From the NCBI RefSeq assembly GCF_012223425.1, contig NZ_CP038799.1, positions 5,378,249-5,442,248 of the forward strand: a DNA stretch of 64,000 nucleotides, read 5' to 3'. A program made the position numbers and the translations under genes. How positions within the stretch are numbered: position 1 is the stretch's first letter; each line of letters opens with the position of its first letter. The notes under the pieces are model-generated. The model saw only the letters and a list, made by a program, of their open reading frames with translations. It did not search any database and was not told the DNA's origin. Source of the DNA: Mycolicibacterium frederiksbergense. Lineage in GTDB: Bacteria; Actinomycetota; Actinomycetes; Mycobacteriales; Mycobacteriaceae. This document shows, piece after piece, positions 41,825 through 50,555 of this stretch.

Positions 41825-42547
41825 TTGGTCATTGGAGTGCGAATCGTCGGTCGCCTGGTTGCGGCGACTGTCCTGGCGGCCGCGGCGCTGCCCGTCATGG
41901 TGCCGACTGCGGTTTCGCAGCCGTGCCCGGACATCGGCGTGGTGTTCGCCAGAGGCACCTCTGAGCCGCCCGGCGTAGGGGGCGTCGGTCAGCGGTTCGT
42001 CGAAGCTTTACGTGCGCAAGCCTTTCCGCGCACGGTCGGTGTACACGGTGTCAATTATCCGGCGAGCAACAACTTCACCGGCGGCCCGGCATTCCAGATG
42101 AACGTCGTCGAGGGTGTGCGCGACGAGTCCATCCATGTGCAGGGCGTGACCTCGGTGTGCCCGAGCACCCAGATGGTCCTCGGCGGGTACTCGCAGGGGG
42201 CCGTCGTGACAGCTCTGGCCACCTCCGGCGTGGTGCCCGCAGGTCTCGCGCCGGGGACTGCTCCCCCGCCGTTGCCCGCCGACGCCGTCGACAATGTCGC
42301 CGCGGTGGTCCTCTTCGGGACACCCGCGGGTTGGTCCGCGGAGAAGTACGGTACCCCGGCGATCGACGTCGGACCCGCCTACGCCGCCAAGTCCCTGGAG
42401 TTGTGCGCTCCCGGCGACACCGTCTGCTCGGGCGCATTGCCGTCGGGATCGAGCGGTCCTCATCAGCAGTACGGCGTCAACGGGATGGTCGACCAGGCGG
42501 CGGCCTTCACTGTCAGCAAGTTGGTGCGGTCGCCTGCGCCCGTGTAG
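41825..42547 (+). CDS. cutinase family secreted hydrolase (Culp-like)
   Basis: Fourth cutinase, 240 residues. The TTG at 41825 is chosen because GGGGAGG lies six bases upstream and the signal peptide then starts with the basic GVRIVGR; the in-frame ATG at 41753 would add an implausible leader. The signal ends near residue 31. The triad is Ser123 in GGYSQG, Asp198 in GDTVC and His213 in SSGPHQQY. It is far from the three clustered cutinases and follows the PhoD-like phosphatase gene on the same strand. Confidence 0.88.
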   Translation: MVIGVRIVGRLVAATVLAAAALPVMVPTAVSQPCPDIGVVFARGTSEPPGVGGVGQRFVEALRAQAFPRTVGVHGVNYPASNNFTGGPAFQMNVVEGVRDESIHVQGVTSVCPSTQMVLGGYSQGAVVTALATSGVVPAGLAPGTAPPPLPADAVDNVAAVVLFGTPAGWSAEKYGTPAIDVGPAYAAKSLELCAPGDTVCSGALPSGSSGPHQQYGVNGMVDQAAAFTVSKLVRSPAPV

Positions 42548-42717
42548 CGCTCGTTGCGGTTGGCGTCGGCGTGATCCGCGGGATGCGCCCATGGGCGCCG
42601 CGCTCTGAGAGCCTGCGCCTCCCGTGAGATAGGGAACCCGTCCTATCCCGGTGGATGGGCGTGCGTTCAGAATCGTTGCAACGAGTGACGACGGAAGCCC
42701 GATCACGAGGAGCAGCC

Positions 42718-43752
42718 ATGACCACACCGAAGAACTCCCCGCTGGCAGATCTCGGTATGAGCATTCCGCTGATCGCCGCCCCGATGGCCGGCGGTGCCAC
42801 CACGCCGGCCATGGTCATCGCCGCTTCCCACGCCGGCGCGCTGGGGTTCCTGGCCGCCGGCTACAAGACTCCCCAGGCCCTGGAGTCCGAGATCGCCGCC
42901 GTACGAGCCGCGTCAATCCCGTTCGGCGTCAATATTTTTGCCCCCAACCCGGTGCCGATCACCGGGCAGGACTATCGCCGCTACGCAGATGCCCTGCGCC
43001 CCGACGCAGACCGCTTCGCGCTCACCTTGCCCGCCGACCCCATCGATGACGATGACGCTTTCGGCGCCAAGATCGACCTGTTGTCGGCGAACCCGGTACC
43101 CGTGGTGAGCTTCACCTTCGGGCTACCGAGCCACGACGTCATCACCGCCCTGCAGCGGGCCGGGACAGCCGTTGTGCAGACCGTGACGACGATGGCGGAA
43201 GCCGAACTGGCCGCCGCGGCGGGCGTGGACATGCTCGCCGTGCAGGCCAGCGCGGCCGGCGGGCATTCGGGCACGCTGACTCCGAACCGCTTGCCGGCAC
43301 CGGTTCCGATCGGTGACCTGATCCGGCAGGTGACCCACGGGGTGAAGGTGCCGGTGATCGCCGCGGGTGGTCTGGCCACGCCGGAAGCGGTCGGTGCCGT
43401 CCTGGATGCCGGCGCGGTCGCGGCCGCCGTCGGGACGGTGCTGCTGCGCGCCGACGAAAGCGGCGCCTCGGCAACCCACAAGGCCGCACTCATCGACCCG
43501 TCGCGCACCGATACCGTCCTGACCCGCGCTTTCACCGGGCGGCCGGCCCGCGGTCTGCGAAACGGCTTCATCGACCGTTTCGAATCGGTTGCGCCGCTGG
43601 GCTACCCCGCGATTCACTACCTGACGAGCCCGCTTCGCAAGGCAGCCGCTGCGGCAGGCGACGCCGATCTCGTGCACCTGTGGGCCGGCACGGGTTACCG
43701 TCACGTCCGCGATGCATCGACGGCGTCGATCCTCACCTCCCTGGCCGGCTGA
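42718..43752 (+). CDS. nitronate monooxygenase family protein
   Basis: The 344-residue TIM barrel begins with the FMN-binding start PLIAAPMAGG, has the QASAAGGHSG block with the catalytic His, then PVIAAGGLATPEAV for phosphate binding of FMN. Family members oxidise alkyl nitronates such as propionate-3-nitronate to keto acids and nitrite. ACGAGGAG precedes the ATG. The YqeY-like gene follows on the same strand after 47 bases. Confidence 0.85.
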   Translation: MTTPKNSPLADLGMSIPLIAAPMAGGATTPAMVIAASHAGALGFLAAGYKTPQALESEIAAVRAASIPFGVNIFAPNPVPITGQDYRRYADALRPDADRFALTLPADPIDDDDAFGAKIDLLSANPVPVVSFTFGLPSHDVITALQRAGTAVVQTVTTMAEAELAAAAGVDMLAVQASAAGGHSGTLTPNRLPAPVPIGDLIRQVTHGVKVPVIAAGGLATPEAVGAVLDAGAVAAAVGTVLLRADESGASATHKAALIDPSRTDTVLTRAFTGRPARGLRNGFIDRFESVAPLGYPAIHYLTSPLRKAAAAAGDADLVHLWAGTGYRHVRDASTASILTSLAG

Positions 43753-43799
43753 AAACTCCTTGCTCGCGCTGCGAGCGGTCGTACACAGTGGGTCAGGTG

Positions 43800-44162
43800 A
43801 TGACGCATCCAGACATCCGGGCGGCGATGAGACGCGATCTCGTCGCCGCGCTCAAGGCCCGCGACACCGACACCGTCTCGGCGTTACGGACCGCGATCGC
43901 CGCGATCGACAACGCCGAGGCGGTCGACACGGCTGCGCCGGCGCCAGTCCACAACGAGGGACGGGTCGCGGGCGCCACGGCCGGACTGGGCTCCAGCGAG
44001 CTGGCGCGCCGGATCCTGTCAGTGGCGGACGGGCAGTCCGTGGTCTCGGCCCTCGTCGCGGAGTACCTCGATGAAGCCGGGCGCTATGCGGAGCTCAACC
44101 GGGATGACCTCGCCGAGGGTTTGCGCCGGCAGGCCGCGGTGCTGCGTTCCTATGTTTGCTGA
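43800..44162 (+). CDS. GatB/YqeY domain protein
   Basis: The 120-residue helical protein starts THPDIRAAMRRDLVAALKARDT and carries VSALRTAIAAIDNAEAV, typical of YqeY proteins related to the tail domain of amidotransferase subunit GatB. A role in tRNA-linked metabolism is supposed but unproven. ATG 43800 and GTG 43797 are both possible starts. The photolyase gene begins 26 bases later on the same strand. Confidence 0.8.
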   Translation: MTHPDIRAAMRRDLVAALKARDTDTVSALRTAIAAIDNAEAVDTAAPAPVHNEGRVAGATAGLGSSELARRILSVADGQSVVSALVAEYLDEAGRYAELNRDDLAEGLRRQAAVLRSYVC

Positions 44163-44188
44163 TCAGCCGGGCGGGCTAGTTTGGAGGC

Positions 44189-45538
44189 ATGCCGTCCGTG
44201 TTGTGGTTCCGTCGTGACCTCCGGTTGACCGATCTCCCCTCGTTGCTGGCCGCGACCGACGGTGACGGGGACGTACTCGGCTGTTTCGTGCTCGACCCCC
44301 GCCTGGAGGCGTCCTCCGGCCCGCGCCGCATGCAGTACCTCGGTGACAGCCTGCGTCACCTGCACAACGAACTGGACGGTCGGCTGCTCGTGGTCCGTGG
44401 TCAAGCTGACAAGCGAATACCGTTGATCGCCAAAGATATCGATGCGGATGCGGTGCACATCTCCGGTGACTTCACGCCATACGGCCGACGCCGTGACGAA
44501 CAGGTGCAAAAGGCGCTCGACGGCATCCCATTGGTGGCGACCGGCTCCCCCTATCTGGTGTCGCCGGGCCGGGTCCGCAAGGACGACGACAGCCCCTACA
44601 AGGTGTTCACCCCGTATTTCCGCCGGTGGCAGGAACACGGCTGGCGCGCCCCCGCTGCGTCGACCACGACGTCGGCGCGCTGGCTCGATCCCGCGGATCT
44701 GTCGCACAAGACACTGCGGCCGGTGCCGATTCCCGACCCCGGCGTGGATATGGACGTCACCGCTGGGGAAGCCGCCGCACTGGAGCAGTGGAAGAACTTC
44801 GTCGAGGACGACCTGCAGAATTACGAAGAGGACCGCAACCGTCCGGACCTCGCCCGCACCAGCCGGATGTCCGGTCCGCTGAAGTTCGGCACCATCCACC
44901 CGCGCACCCTGGCCGCCGACCTCGATGCCCGTCGGGCCGGCGACGCCGCGTACCTGCGGGAGTTGGCATTTCGCGACTTCTACGCCGACGTCCTGAACCA
45001 CTGGCCGCGCAGCGTCTGGTGGAACTGGAACGCCGACTTCGACGCGATCGAAGTCGACGAGGGCTCCGATGCAGAGCAGCTGTTCGCGGCGTGGAAGGCC
45101 GGCAAAACCGGGTTCCCGATCGTCGACGCCGGCATGCGACAGCTGCGGGATACCGGTTTCATGCACAACAGGGTGCGGATGATCACCGCGTCCTTTCTCG
45201 TCAAAGACCTTCACCTGCCCTGGCAGTGGGGTGCCCGCTGGTTCCTGGAACAGCTGGTCGACGGTGACATGGCGAGCAACCAGCACGGGTGGCAGTGGTG
45301 TGCAGGCAGCGGCACCGATGCCGCGCCCTACTTCAGGGTGTTCAACCCGACCACTCAGGGGCAGAAGTTCGATCCCGCAGGCGATTACATCCGTCGCTGG
45401 GTCCCCGAACTCGTGGATGCCGACGACCCGCACCTGAAGAAGGGGCAGCGGCCGGCGGGCTACCCGGATCCGGTCGTGGATCACAGCCAGGAACGTGCCG
45501 AGGCCCTGCGCCGCTATCAGGTGATCACGGGTAAATGA
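44189..45538 (+). CDS. phrB: deoxyribodipyrimidine photolyase (cryptochrome/photolyase family)
   Basis: The 449-residue protein has the N-terminal antenna-binding Rossmann domain (VLWFRRDLRLTD at 4-15) and the FAD domain with ARTSRMSGPLKFGTIHPRTL, then ELAFRDFYADVL, and DAGMRQLRDTGFMHNRVRM with the substrate and FAD contacts. NQHGWQWCAGSGTDAAPYFRVFNP matches the DNA-repair photolyases. It reverses UV pyrimidine dimers using blue light. The gene follows the YqeY-like gene and precedes an SRPBCC gene by 26 bases. Confidence 0.92.
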   Translation: MPSVLWFRRDLRLTDLPSLLAATDGDGDVLGCFVLDPRLEASSGPRRMQYLGDSLRHLHNELDGRLLVVRGQADKRIPLIAKDIDADAVHISGDFTPYGRRRDEQVQKALDGIPLVATGSPYLVSPGRVRKDDDSPYKVFTPYFRRWQEHGWRAPAASTTTSARWLDPADLSHKTLRPVPIPDPGVDMDVTAGEAAALEQWKNFVEDDLQNYEEDRNRPDLARTSRMSGPLKFGTIHPRTLAADLDARRAGDAAYLRELAFRDFYADVLNHWPRSVWWNWNADFDAIEVDEGSDAEQLFAAWKAGKTGFPIVDAGMRQLRDTGFMHNRVRMITASFLVKDLHLPWQWGARWFLEQLVDGDMASNQHGWQWCAGSGTDAAPYFRVFNPTTQGQKFDPAGDYIRRWVPELVDADDPHLKKGQRPAGYPDPVVDHSQERAEALRRYQVITGK

Positions 45539-45564
45539 TCTCGTGGCACTGATACGGTCGCGGT

Positions 45565-46020
45565 ATGCGTGATTCCGCCACCGTCGTCATCGATGTCCCG
45601 GCAATCGATGTGTGGAATGTGGTGTCCGATATCCGTAACACCGGGAAGTTCTCCCCGGAGGTCTTCGAAGCGGAGTGGCTCAACGGAGCGACCGGCCCGG
45701 CGCTCGGCGCGAAGTTCCGCGGGCACGTCAAGCGCAACGAGATCGGACCGATCTACTGGACAACCTGCCGCGTGACCGCCTGCCAGCCGGGTAAAGAGTT
45801 CGGGTTCGAGGTGCTCATCGGCGACCGCGCGGTCAACAACTGGCATTACCGGTTCGAGCCCAACGGCGCGGCATCGACGAAAGTGACCGAGTCCTTCTTC
45901 CTGCCGCTGCCGGCGCTGGTGCGACCGTTTGAGCCGCTGTACTTCCTGCGCCGCCGCCGCAACGTCAGGGACATGACCACGACGCTGAACCGCATCAAGG
46001 ATTACGTCGAGCAGGGTTAG
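45565..46020 (+). CDS. SRPBCC family protein
   Basis: The 151-residue START-fold protein begins with the usual strand MRDSATVVIDVPAIDVWNVVSDI and ends in the long helix DMTTTLNRIKDYVEQ. It probably binds a hydrophobic ligand. It is transcribed 26 bases behind the photolyase gene. Its stop overlaps the stop of the convergent P450 gene, leaving no spacer at all. Nothing links it directly to photoreactivation. Confidence 0.78.
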   Translation: MRDSATVVIDVPAIDVWNVVSDIRNTGKFSPEVFEAEWLNGATGPALGAKFRGHVKRNEIGPIYWTTCRVTACQPGKEFGFEVLIGDRAVNNWHYRFEPNGAASTKVTESFFLPLPALVRPFEPLYFLRRRRNVRDMTTTLNRIKDYVEQG

Positions 46021-47216
46021 CGGGTGCGCACCGGTAATTGCGCCCACCCGCGGACACTCGAGGTATGCGCCCGTCGCGCGTTGTCGTAGTCGACATCCCA
46101 GTCGGTCCAGCGTTTGAGCACCTCCTCGAACGCCACTCGTGCCTCCAGGCGCGCGAGCGCCGAGCCTAGGCAGAAGTGGATGCCCTGGCCGAACCCGAGA
46201 TGCGGTGCCTTGCGGTGGATGTCGAAACGATCAGGGTCGGGGTGCCGCGCGGGATCACGATCGGCCGAGGCGTTGATCAGCAACATGTACGAGCCCTCGG
46301 TCACGGTGTGTCCGTAGTGCTCGACATCGCGGGCGACGTAGCGGGCCTGCACCGGTGACGGCGGTTCGAAACGCAAGGTCTCCTCGACTGCTGCAGGGAT
46401 CAGCGACGGGTCGGCGACCAACTCATGACGCTGATCGGGATGCTCGCCCAGCAACTGCCCCATCGCCCCGATCAGTCTCGCGGTGGTTTCGTTGCCCGCG
46501 CCGGCGATCATCGCGGTGTAGGCCAGTACCTCCCCGCGCTCGAGCTTGCGCCGGTTGCCGTCGGCTTCCTCGATCTCGGCGTTGAGCAGGTCGGTCATCA
46601 GATCGTCGGACGGGTGGGTGGCGCGCCATTCGATGTACTCGACGAACATCGCCACGGCGTCCTGGAATATCGTCGGGCTGATATCGCCATCCCGGTTCGG
46701 GGCGACGGTGATGGCGGTGTCATTGCGATCCCGAATACGCTGCTGCTCCTCTTCGGGGATGCCCAGCAGATAGCCGATGGTGCGCATCGGCATGATGGCA
46801 CCCAGATCGACGACGAAGTCGAAGCGGTCGGATCCGACGATCGGATCGAGGGCCCGCGAACAGAATTCGCGCACCAGGTCTTCGACGGCCAGCATCCGCC
46901 TGGGCGTGAACACCCGCGACAAGAGCTTGCGATGCAGGTCGTGCAGCGGCGGGTCCTCGAAGAGCAGGATGCCGGGTGGCACTTCGATACCGCTGAACAG
47001 GATGTCAGCGGTGGTGCCGTGGCCCGATCGATAGGTCTGCCAGTCCGGCAGGGCCGGTGCGACATCGTCGTAGCGGCTCAGCGCGTAGAAGTTGTACTTC
47101 TCGTTGTAGTAGAGCGGCGCCTCTTCGCGCATCCGCTTCCAGATCGGATAGGGGTCGTCGTCGATGTCGTTGTCGAACGGGTCGTAGTACAGCTCTGTCG
47201 TCGGATGGACGGTCAC
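46017..47216 (-). CDS. cytochrome P450
   Basis: The 399-residue P450 has the I-helix AGAGNETT (238-245), the K-helix E279-x-x-R282 and the heme loop FGQGIHFC with Cys349. It is a soluble bacterial class I enzyme that needs a ferredoxin not encoded nearby. The GTG at 47216 has GGAAGGAAA upstream. It is the last gene of a five-gene minus-strand set with an AveC-like protein, a mycofactocin-type SDR and a second P450, so terpenoid, steroid or polyketide oxidation is plausible. CYP family number cannot be assigned by eye. Confidence 0.93.
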   Translation of the reverse strand: MTVHPTTELYYDPFDNDIDDDPYPIWKRMREEAPLYYNEKYNFYALSRYDDVAPALPDWQTYRSGHGTTADILFSGIEVPPGILLFEDPPLHDLHRKLLSRVFTPRRMLAVEDLVREFCSRALDPIVGSDRFDFVVDLGAIMPMRTIGYLLGIPEEEQQRIRDRNDTAITVAPNRDGDISPTIFQDAVAMFVEYIEWRATHPSDDLMTDLLNAEIEEADGNRRKLERGEVLAYTAMIAGAGNETTARLIGAMGQLLGEHPDQRHELVADPSLIPAAVEETLRFEPPSPVQARYVARDVEHYGHTVTEGSYMLLINASADRDPARHPDPDRFDIHRKAPHLGFGQGIHFCLGSALARLEARVAFEEVLKRWTDWDVDYDNARRAHTSSVRGWAQLPVRTR

Positions 47217-47247
47217 AGCGGGTTTCCTTCCACTACCGGTGCACGAA

Positions 47248-48036
47248 TTACCTGGGCTGGTTGGGCACACCGGGAAACAATTGCTCGGTCGGACCGGAGG
47301 TCACATAGCCAGCGAGCTTCGTTGCCAGGTGGGGGGCGAATACCGCGCCGTAGGCGAGATGCCCGGCCACGATCATGGCCGCCACCGATAGCAGGGCGGC
47401 TCCCCCGCGGGACTTCGACCGCGTGTCGGCCCACACTTCGACGACATTGCGGCCTTGCCCGTCGGTGCGCCCGAGCAGATAGGTGAACACCATCATCTGT
47501 ACGGCCATGGCGATCGCGTCATAGATCGGGTATTGGTACCTGCTGCCCTCGAAAAGTGCCAAACCCGGAATGACCAAGCCGTAGTAAAAGATGCCGAACC
47601 GCGGACCGAAGAAGGCGTTGAAAAACACGGCCCAGCAGAACCCGACGAGCAACCCGACGACAAGCAGCGTCTGCGGCCTGCGCCACCCGAATCGCCGGAT
47701 CGCCCAGCGCCCGAGTGCGGCACCGATCACCGCGGGCAGCACGAAGTAGGCGACATAGCCGATGGGTACCGCCGACGGCAGTCCACCGCCCCAGGTGAAG
47801 TTCATCGGCCACCAGGACGGCATGCGTGGGAGTGCGGGCGGGAACTGCGCGTACATCGCCCAGTCATACGGCGCTTCGATCCAGGAGAACGAGATGGCCG
47901 AAATGGACACCAGCAACAGCGGATGCAGGCGGCCACGCCGGTAGCTCAGGTACACGCCGTACGCCAGGAACAGCACACCCCCGATGTAGGCGAAGGACAG
48001 GCCAATGATGAGCGCCGGCGTCAGCCCGGTGCTCAC
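47248..48036 (-). CDS. AveC-like spirocyclase family membrane protein
   Basis: The 262-residue protein has about six or seven hydrophobic segments and motifs WIEAPYDW, MPSWWPMNFTWGGGLP and FFGPRFGIFYYG, resembling the AveC family. AveC is the avermectin spirocyclase/dehydratase, but mycobacterial relatives have no proven reaction. It probably acts in the membrane on a lipophilic intermediate. It overlaps the 43-residue membrane peptide gene by four bases (GTGA) and is followed after 31 bases by the P450, so these are coupled. Confidence 0.78.
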   Translation of the reverse strand: MSTGLTPALIIGLSFAYIGGVLFLAYGVYLSYRRGRLHPLLLVSISAISFSWIEAPYDWAMYAQFPPALPRMPSWWPMNFTWGGGLPSAVPIGYVAYFVLPAVIGAALGRWAIRRFGWRRPQTLLVVGLLVGFCWAVFFNAFFGPRFGIFYYGLVIPGLALFEGSRYQYPIYDAIAMAVQMMVFTYLLGRTDGQGRNVVEVWADTRSKSRGGAALLSVAAMIVAGHLAYGAVFAPHLATKLAGYVTSGPTEQLFPGVPNQPR

Positions 48037-48164
48037 CGATCACTCTCCGGCGCTGCGCCGTGCACTGCGCGAGGCCCGCGCGCCTCGGGATCGAAGTACC
48101 AGACGAGCCCGAAGATCAGGAGAATGAGTCCGAACAACGTTCCGAGCATGATGAATTGGCCCAC
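48033..48164 (-). CDS. 43-residue single-span membrane peptide
   Basis: The peptide begins at a GTG preceded by GGAAGGAA and consists of one hydrophobic helix (FIMLGTLFGLILLIFGLVWYF) and a polar tail with EARGPRAVHGAAPESDR. Its stop overlaps the AveC-like start by four bases. The position and coupling suggest a small partner or stabilising subunit for the AveC-like protein. No family is recognised. Confidence 0.6.
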   Translation of the reverse strand: MGQFIMLGTLFGLILLIFGLVWYFDPEARGPRAVHGAAPESDR

Positions 48165-48208
48165 GATACGTTCCTTCCGCAGGGCTGATGGCCAGAAAAA
48201 ACATCGGT

Positions 48209-49087
48209 CTAACCGCCAGGCCCGTTGGGCCACTTGAGAAGTGATCCGGCATCCACCCGAATGTGCTGTCCGGTGATGTAGCGGCTCTCGTCGCTGGCCA
48301 GGAACACGCCCAGGTTGGCCATGTCCTCAGGCTCGATGTATGGGATCGGCATCGCCTGAAACAGACTGAACAGGGGTTCGGCGTCTTCCCGGGTGGCGAC
48401 CTTGCCCTCGGCCTTCAGATCTGGCCGGAACACCCCGTACATGCCCTCGTTCTGTAGCAGATGGGTGTTGCAGTTCGTCGGGTGCACGGCGTTCACCCGG
48501 ATCATCCTCGGCGCCAGGTGCAGACACATCTCATCGACGTATTCCATGACGATGCGCTTGCTCCAGCCGTAACCGGCTCCCCCGGGCCCCATGTCCGGGC
48601 TGGTGGTGGTGCCGCGAATCATGCCCGCGGTGGAGCCGGTGACGATGATCGATGCGCCCTCGGGAAGATGCGGAATCGCCACTGCCACCGTGTTCATCAC
48701 GCCGACCAGATCGACGTCGGAGGCATCGACGAAACCCATCGGGTCGGGGTTGCCCATCGCCATCGGCAGGATGCCGGCGTTGGCGACGACGATGTCGATC
48801 TTGCCGAAGTCGGCCACCCCCGCCTCGACCGCATCACGCAGCTCGTGGCGTTCGCGCACGTCGGCGATCCGGGCCAGCACCCGCCGGCCCTGCCCCTTGA
48901 TCGAGCGTTCCGTCTCGGCGAGATCCTCGGGTGTGGCCAACGGGTACGGGTTGGACGCTATGTCGCGGCAGATGTCGACGGCGATGATATCGGCGCCCTC
49001 TCGAGCCATCGCTATCGCGTGCGCCCGCCCCTGCCCGCGTGCGGCGCCGGTGATGAAAGCGACCTTGCCGTCCAGCTTTCCGGGCAT
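48209..49087 (-). CDS. mycofactocin-coupled SDR family oxidoreductase
   Basis: The 292-residue short-chain dehydrogenase has TGAARGQG at 13-20, NAG at 103-105, the catalytic YGWSK (Tyr173, Lys177) and the insertion after the second strand (CRDIASNPYPLATPEDL, about 40-56) that marks SDRs with non-exchangeable NAD re-oxidised by mycofactocin. It would oxidise an alcohol made by the neighbouring P450s. GAGAGGATCAC precedes the ATG. It lies 17 bases downstream of the second P450. Confidence 0.88.
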   Translation of the reverse strand: MPGKLDGKVAFITGAARGQGRAHAIAMAREGADIIAVDICRDIASNPYPLATPEDLAETERSIKGQGRRVLARIADVRERHELRDAVEAGVADFGKIDIVVANAGILPMAMGNPDPMGFVDASDVDLVGVMNTVAVAIPHLPEGASIIVTGSTAGMIRGTTTSPDMGPGGAGYGWSKRIVMEYVDEMCLHLAPRMIRVNAVHPTNCNTHLLQNEGMYGVFRPDLKAEGKVATREDAEPLFSLFQAMPIPYIEPEDMANLGVFLASDESRYITGQHIRVDAGSLLKWPNGPGG

Positions 49088-49104
49088 GTTCTGTGATCCT
49101 CTCG

Positions 49105-50373
49105 TCAGCCGGCGGGCGCAAAGGTGATGTGTAGCTCGCTGAGTCCACGCATGATGAAGGTCGGCTCGTATCCATAGCGTCGGTCCTCGGCGGGCCCGTG
49201 ATGATCCTCGGAGATCGTGATGTCGTGCATCCGGTCCAGGATGCGTTCGAGCGAGATGCGGCCCTCCGCTCGGGCCAGCGGGGCTCCCGGGCAGGAATGC
49301 GCGCCGCGGATGAAGGCGATCTGCTCGCGCGCGTTCGGGCGATCGGTCTGGAATTCATCGGGTTGCTGAAATTTTCGCGGGTCCCGGTTGCACGCACCCG
49401 GTAACACCATCACCGTCGTTCCCGCCGAGATCTTGACCTCGCCGATCGTCGTGGACCTGCTCGCCATCCGAAAGTGGGATTTGACCGGGCTTTCCAGCCG
49501 TAGGGTTTCCTCCAGAAAGGCGGGAATCTTGCTCCGGTCGTCACGCAGCAGCTTCTCGAAGCCGGGGTTGTCCCCGATGAACCGCACCGCCGAACTCACC
49601 AGCTTCGTCGTGGTTTCGGTGCCGGCGGCGAACAGGAACGTCGACAGGTTCATCACATCCTCGATGTCAGGTGTCGAACCGTCCTCGTGCTTGGCCTGCG
49701 CGAGTTCGGTCAGGACATCGTCGCGAGGTAGTCGTCGGCGATCCTCGATGTAGCCGAAGAACTTCTCATTGAGCCATTGCAGTGGATTGTGTGTGGTCGG
49801 GGCTTCCTTGCCGAGTTCGCCGACGGTCTCCAGCGCAAAGACCGCCTTGAACTCCTCATGGTCCTGCTCGGGCACTCCCAGCAGATCGGCGATGACCAGT
49901 AACGAGAACGGCTTTGCGTAATCGGCCAGGAACTCCGCACTCCCCCGGGCCAGAAAGGTGTCGAGCTGCCGGTCCGCGAGCCGCCACATGAAATCCTCGT
50001 TTTCCTTGAGGCGTTTCGGAGTGATCAGCTTGCTCAACAAACCGCGCGTGCGGGTGTGCAACGGCGCGTCCTGAGAGGTGATGTGTTCGGCCATCGGCAC
50101 CTGGCCACGGTGTTGCTCGATGAGATCGCTGACGTCGTCACTCTCACCGGGGCCGAACGGCAGGCCGGAGAACGGTCCGGCCACCGAGTTGCAGGAGGAG
50201 AACGCCGGGTTCTTGTACACCGCGAGCGCTTCGTCGTAACCGGTGATCGCGACGACGTTGAACGGCGTCGCCTCGGTCACCGGGCACTTGGCGCGCAGAT
50301 GGTCGAAGTACGGATAGGGGTCCGAAACCAGCGATTCGTCGGCGAAGTAGTCCACCGTGTCGAAGTCGGTCAC
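49105..50373 (-). CDS. cytochrome P450
   Basis: This 422-residue P450 has AAGTETT at 249-255 in the I-helix, E289-x-x-R292 in the K-helix and a heme loop FIRGAHSC with Cys361. It is soluble and not closely similar to the other P450 in the set. It is the promoter-proximal gene of the five-gene run and has a TAAC-N4-GTTA element about 42 bases upstream, suggesting regulation by a TetR-type repressor. Confidence 0.93.
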   Translation of the reverse strand: MTDFDTVDYFADESLVSDPYPYFDHLRAKCPVTEATPFNVVAITGYDEALAVYKNPAFSSCNSVAGPFSGLPFGPGESDDVSDLIEQHRGQVPMAEHITSQDAPLHTRTRGLLSKLITPKRLKENEDFMWRLADRQLDTFLARGSAEFLADYAKPFSLLVIADLLGVPEQDHEEFKAVFALETVGELGKEAPTTHNPLQWLNEKFFGYIEDRRRLPRDDVLTELAQAKHEDGSTPDIEDVMNLSTFLFAAGTETTTKLVSSAVRFIGDNPGFEKLLRDDRSKIPAFLEETLRLESPVKSHFRMASRSTTIGEVKISAGTTVMVLPGACNRDPRKFQQPDEFQTDRPNAREQIAFIRGAHSCPGAPLARAEGRISLERILDRMHDITISEDHHGPAEDRRYGYEPTFIMRGLSELHITFAPAG

Positions 50374-50414
50374 CGCGCGCTCCTGAACGATCCTGTGGCC
50401 ACAGCCGTAAAACC

Positions 50415-50426
50415 TAACGTTTGTTA
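50415..50426. promoter_or_regulatory. TAAC-N4-GTTA operator-like palindrome upstream of P450 operon
   Basis: TAACGTTTGTTA is symmetrical at its 4-bp ends and sits 42 bases before the P450 start, in an AT-richer stretch. Similar short palindromes serve as TetR operators in mycobacterial catabolic clusters. No regulator gene is adjacent. Confidence 0.4.
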
Positions 50427-50555
50427 CAGCTCACCCTAATACTTGTTCCACATCGCGGTCAACGAGTGACTTGACAACGTTTTTTGGTGCTGACTGCGCG
50501 TACACGTTCTTGCCGGATACCTAATATCGGGTTTCGCAGGGGCGTTCCGGGTGAG

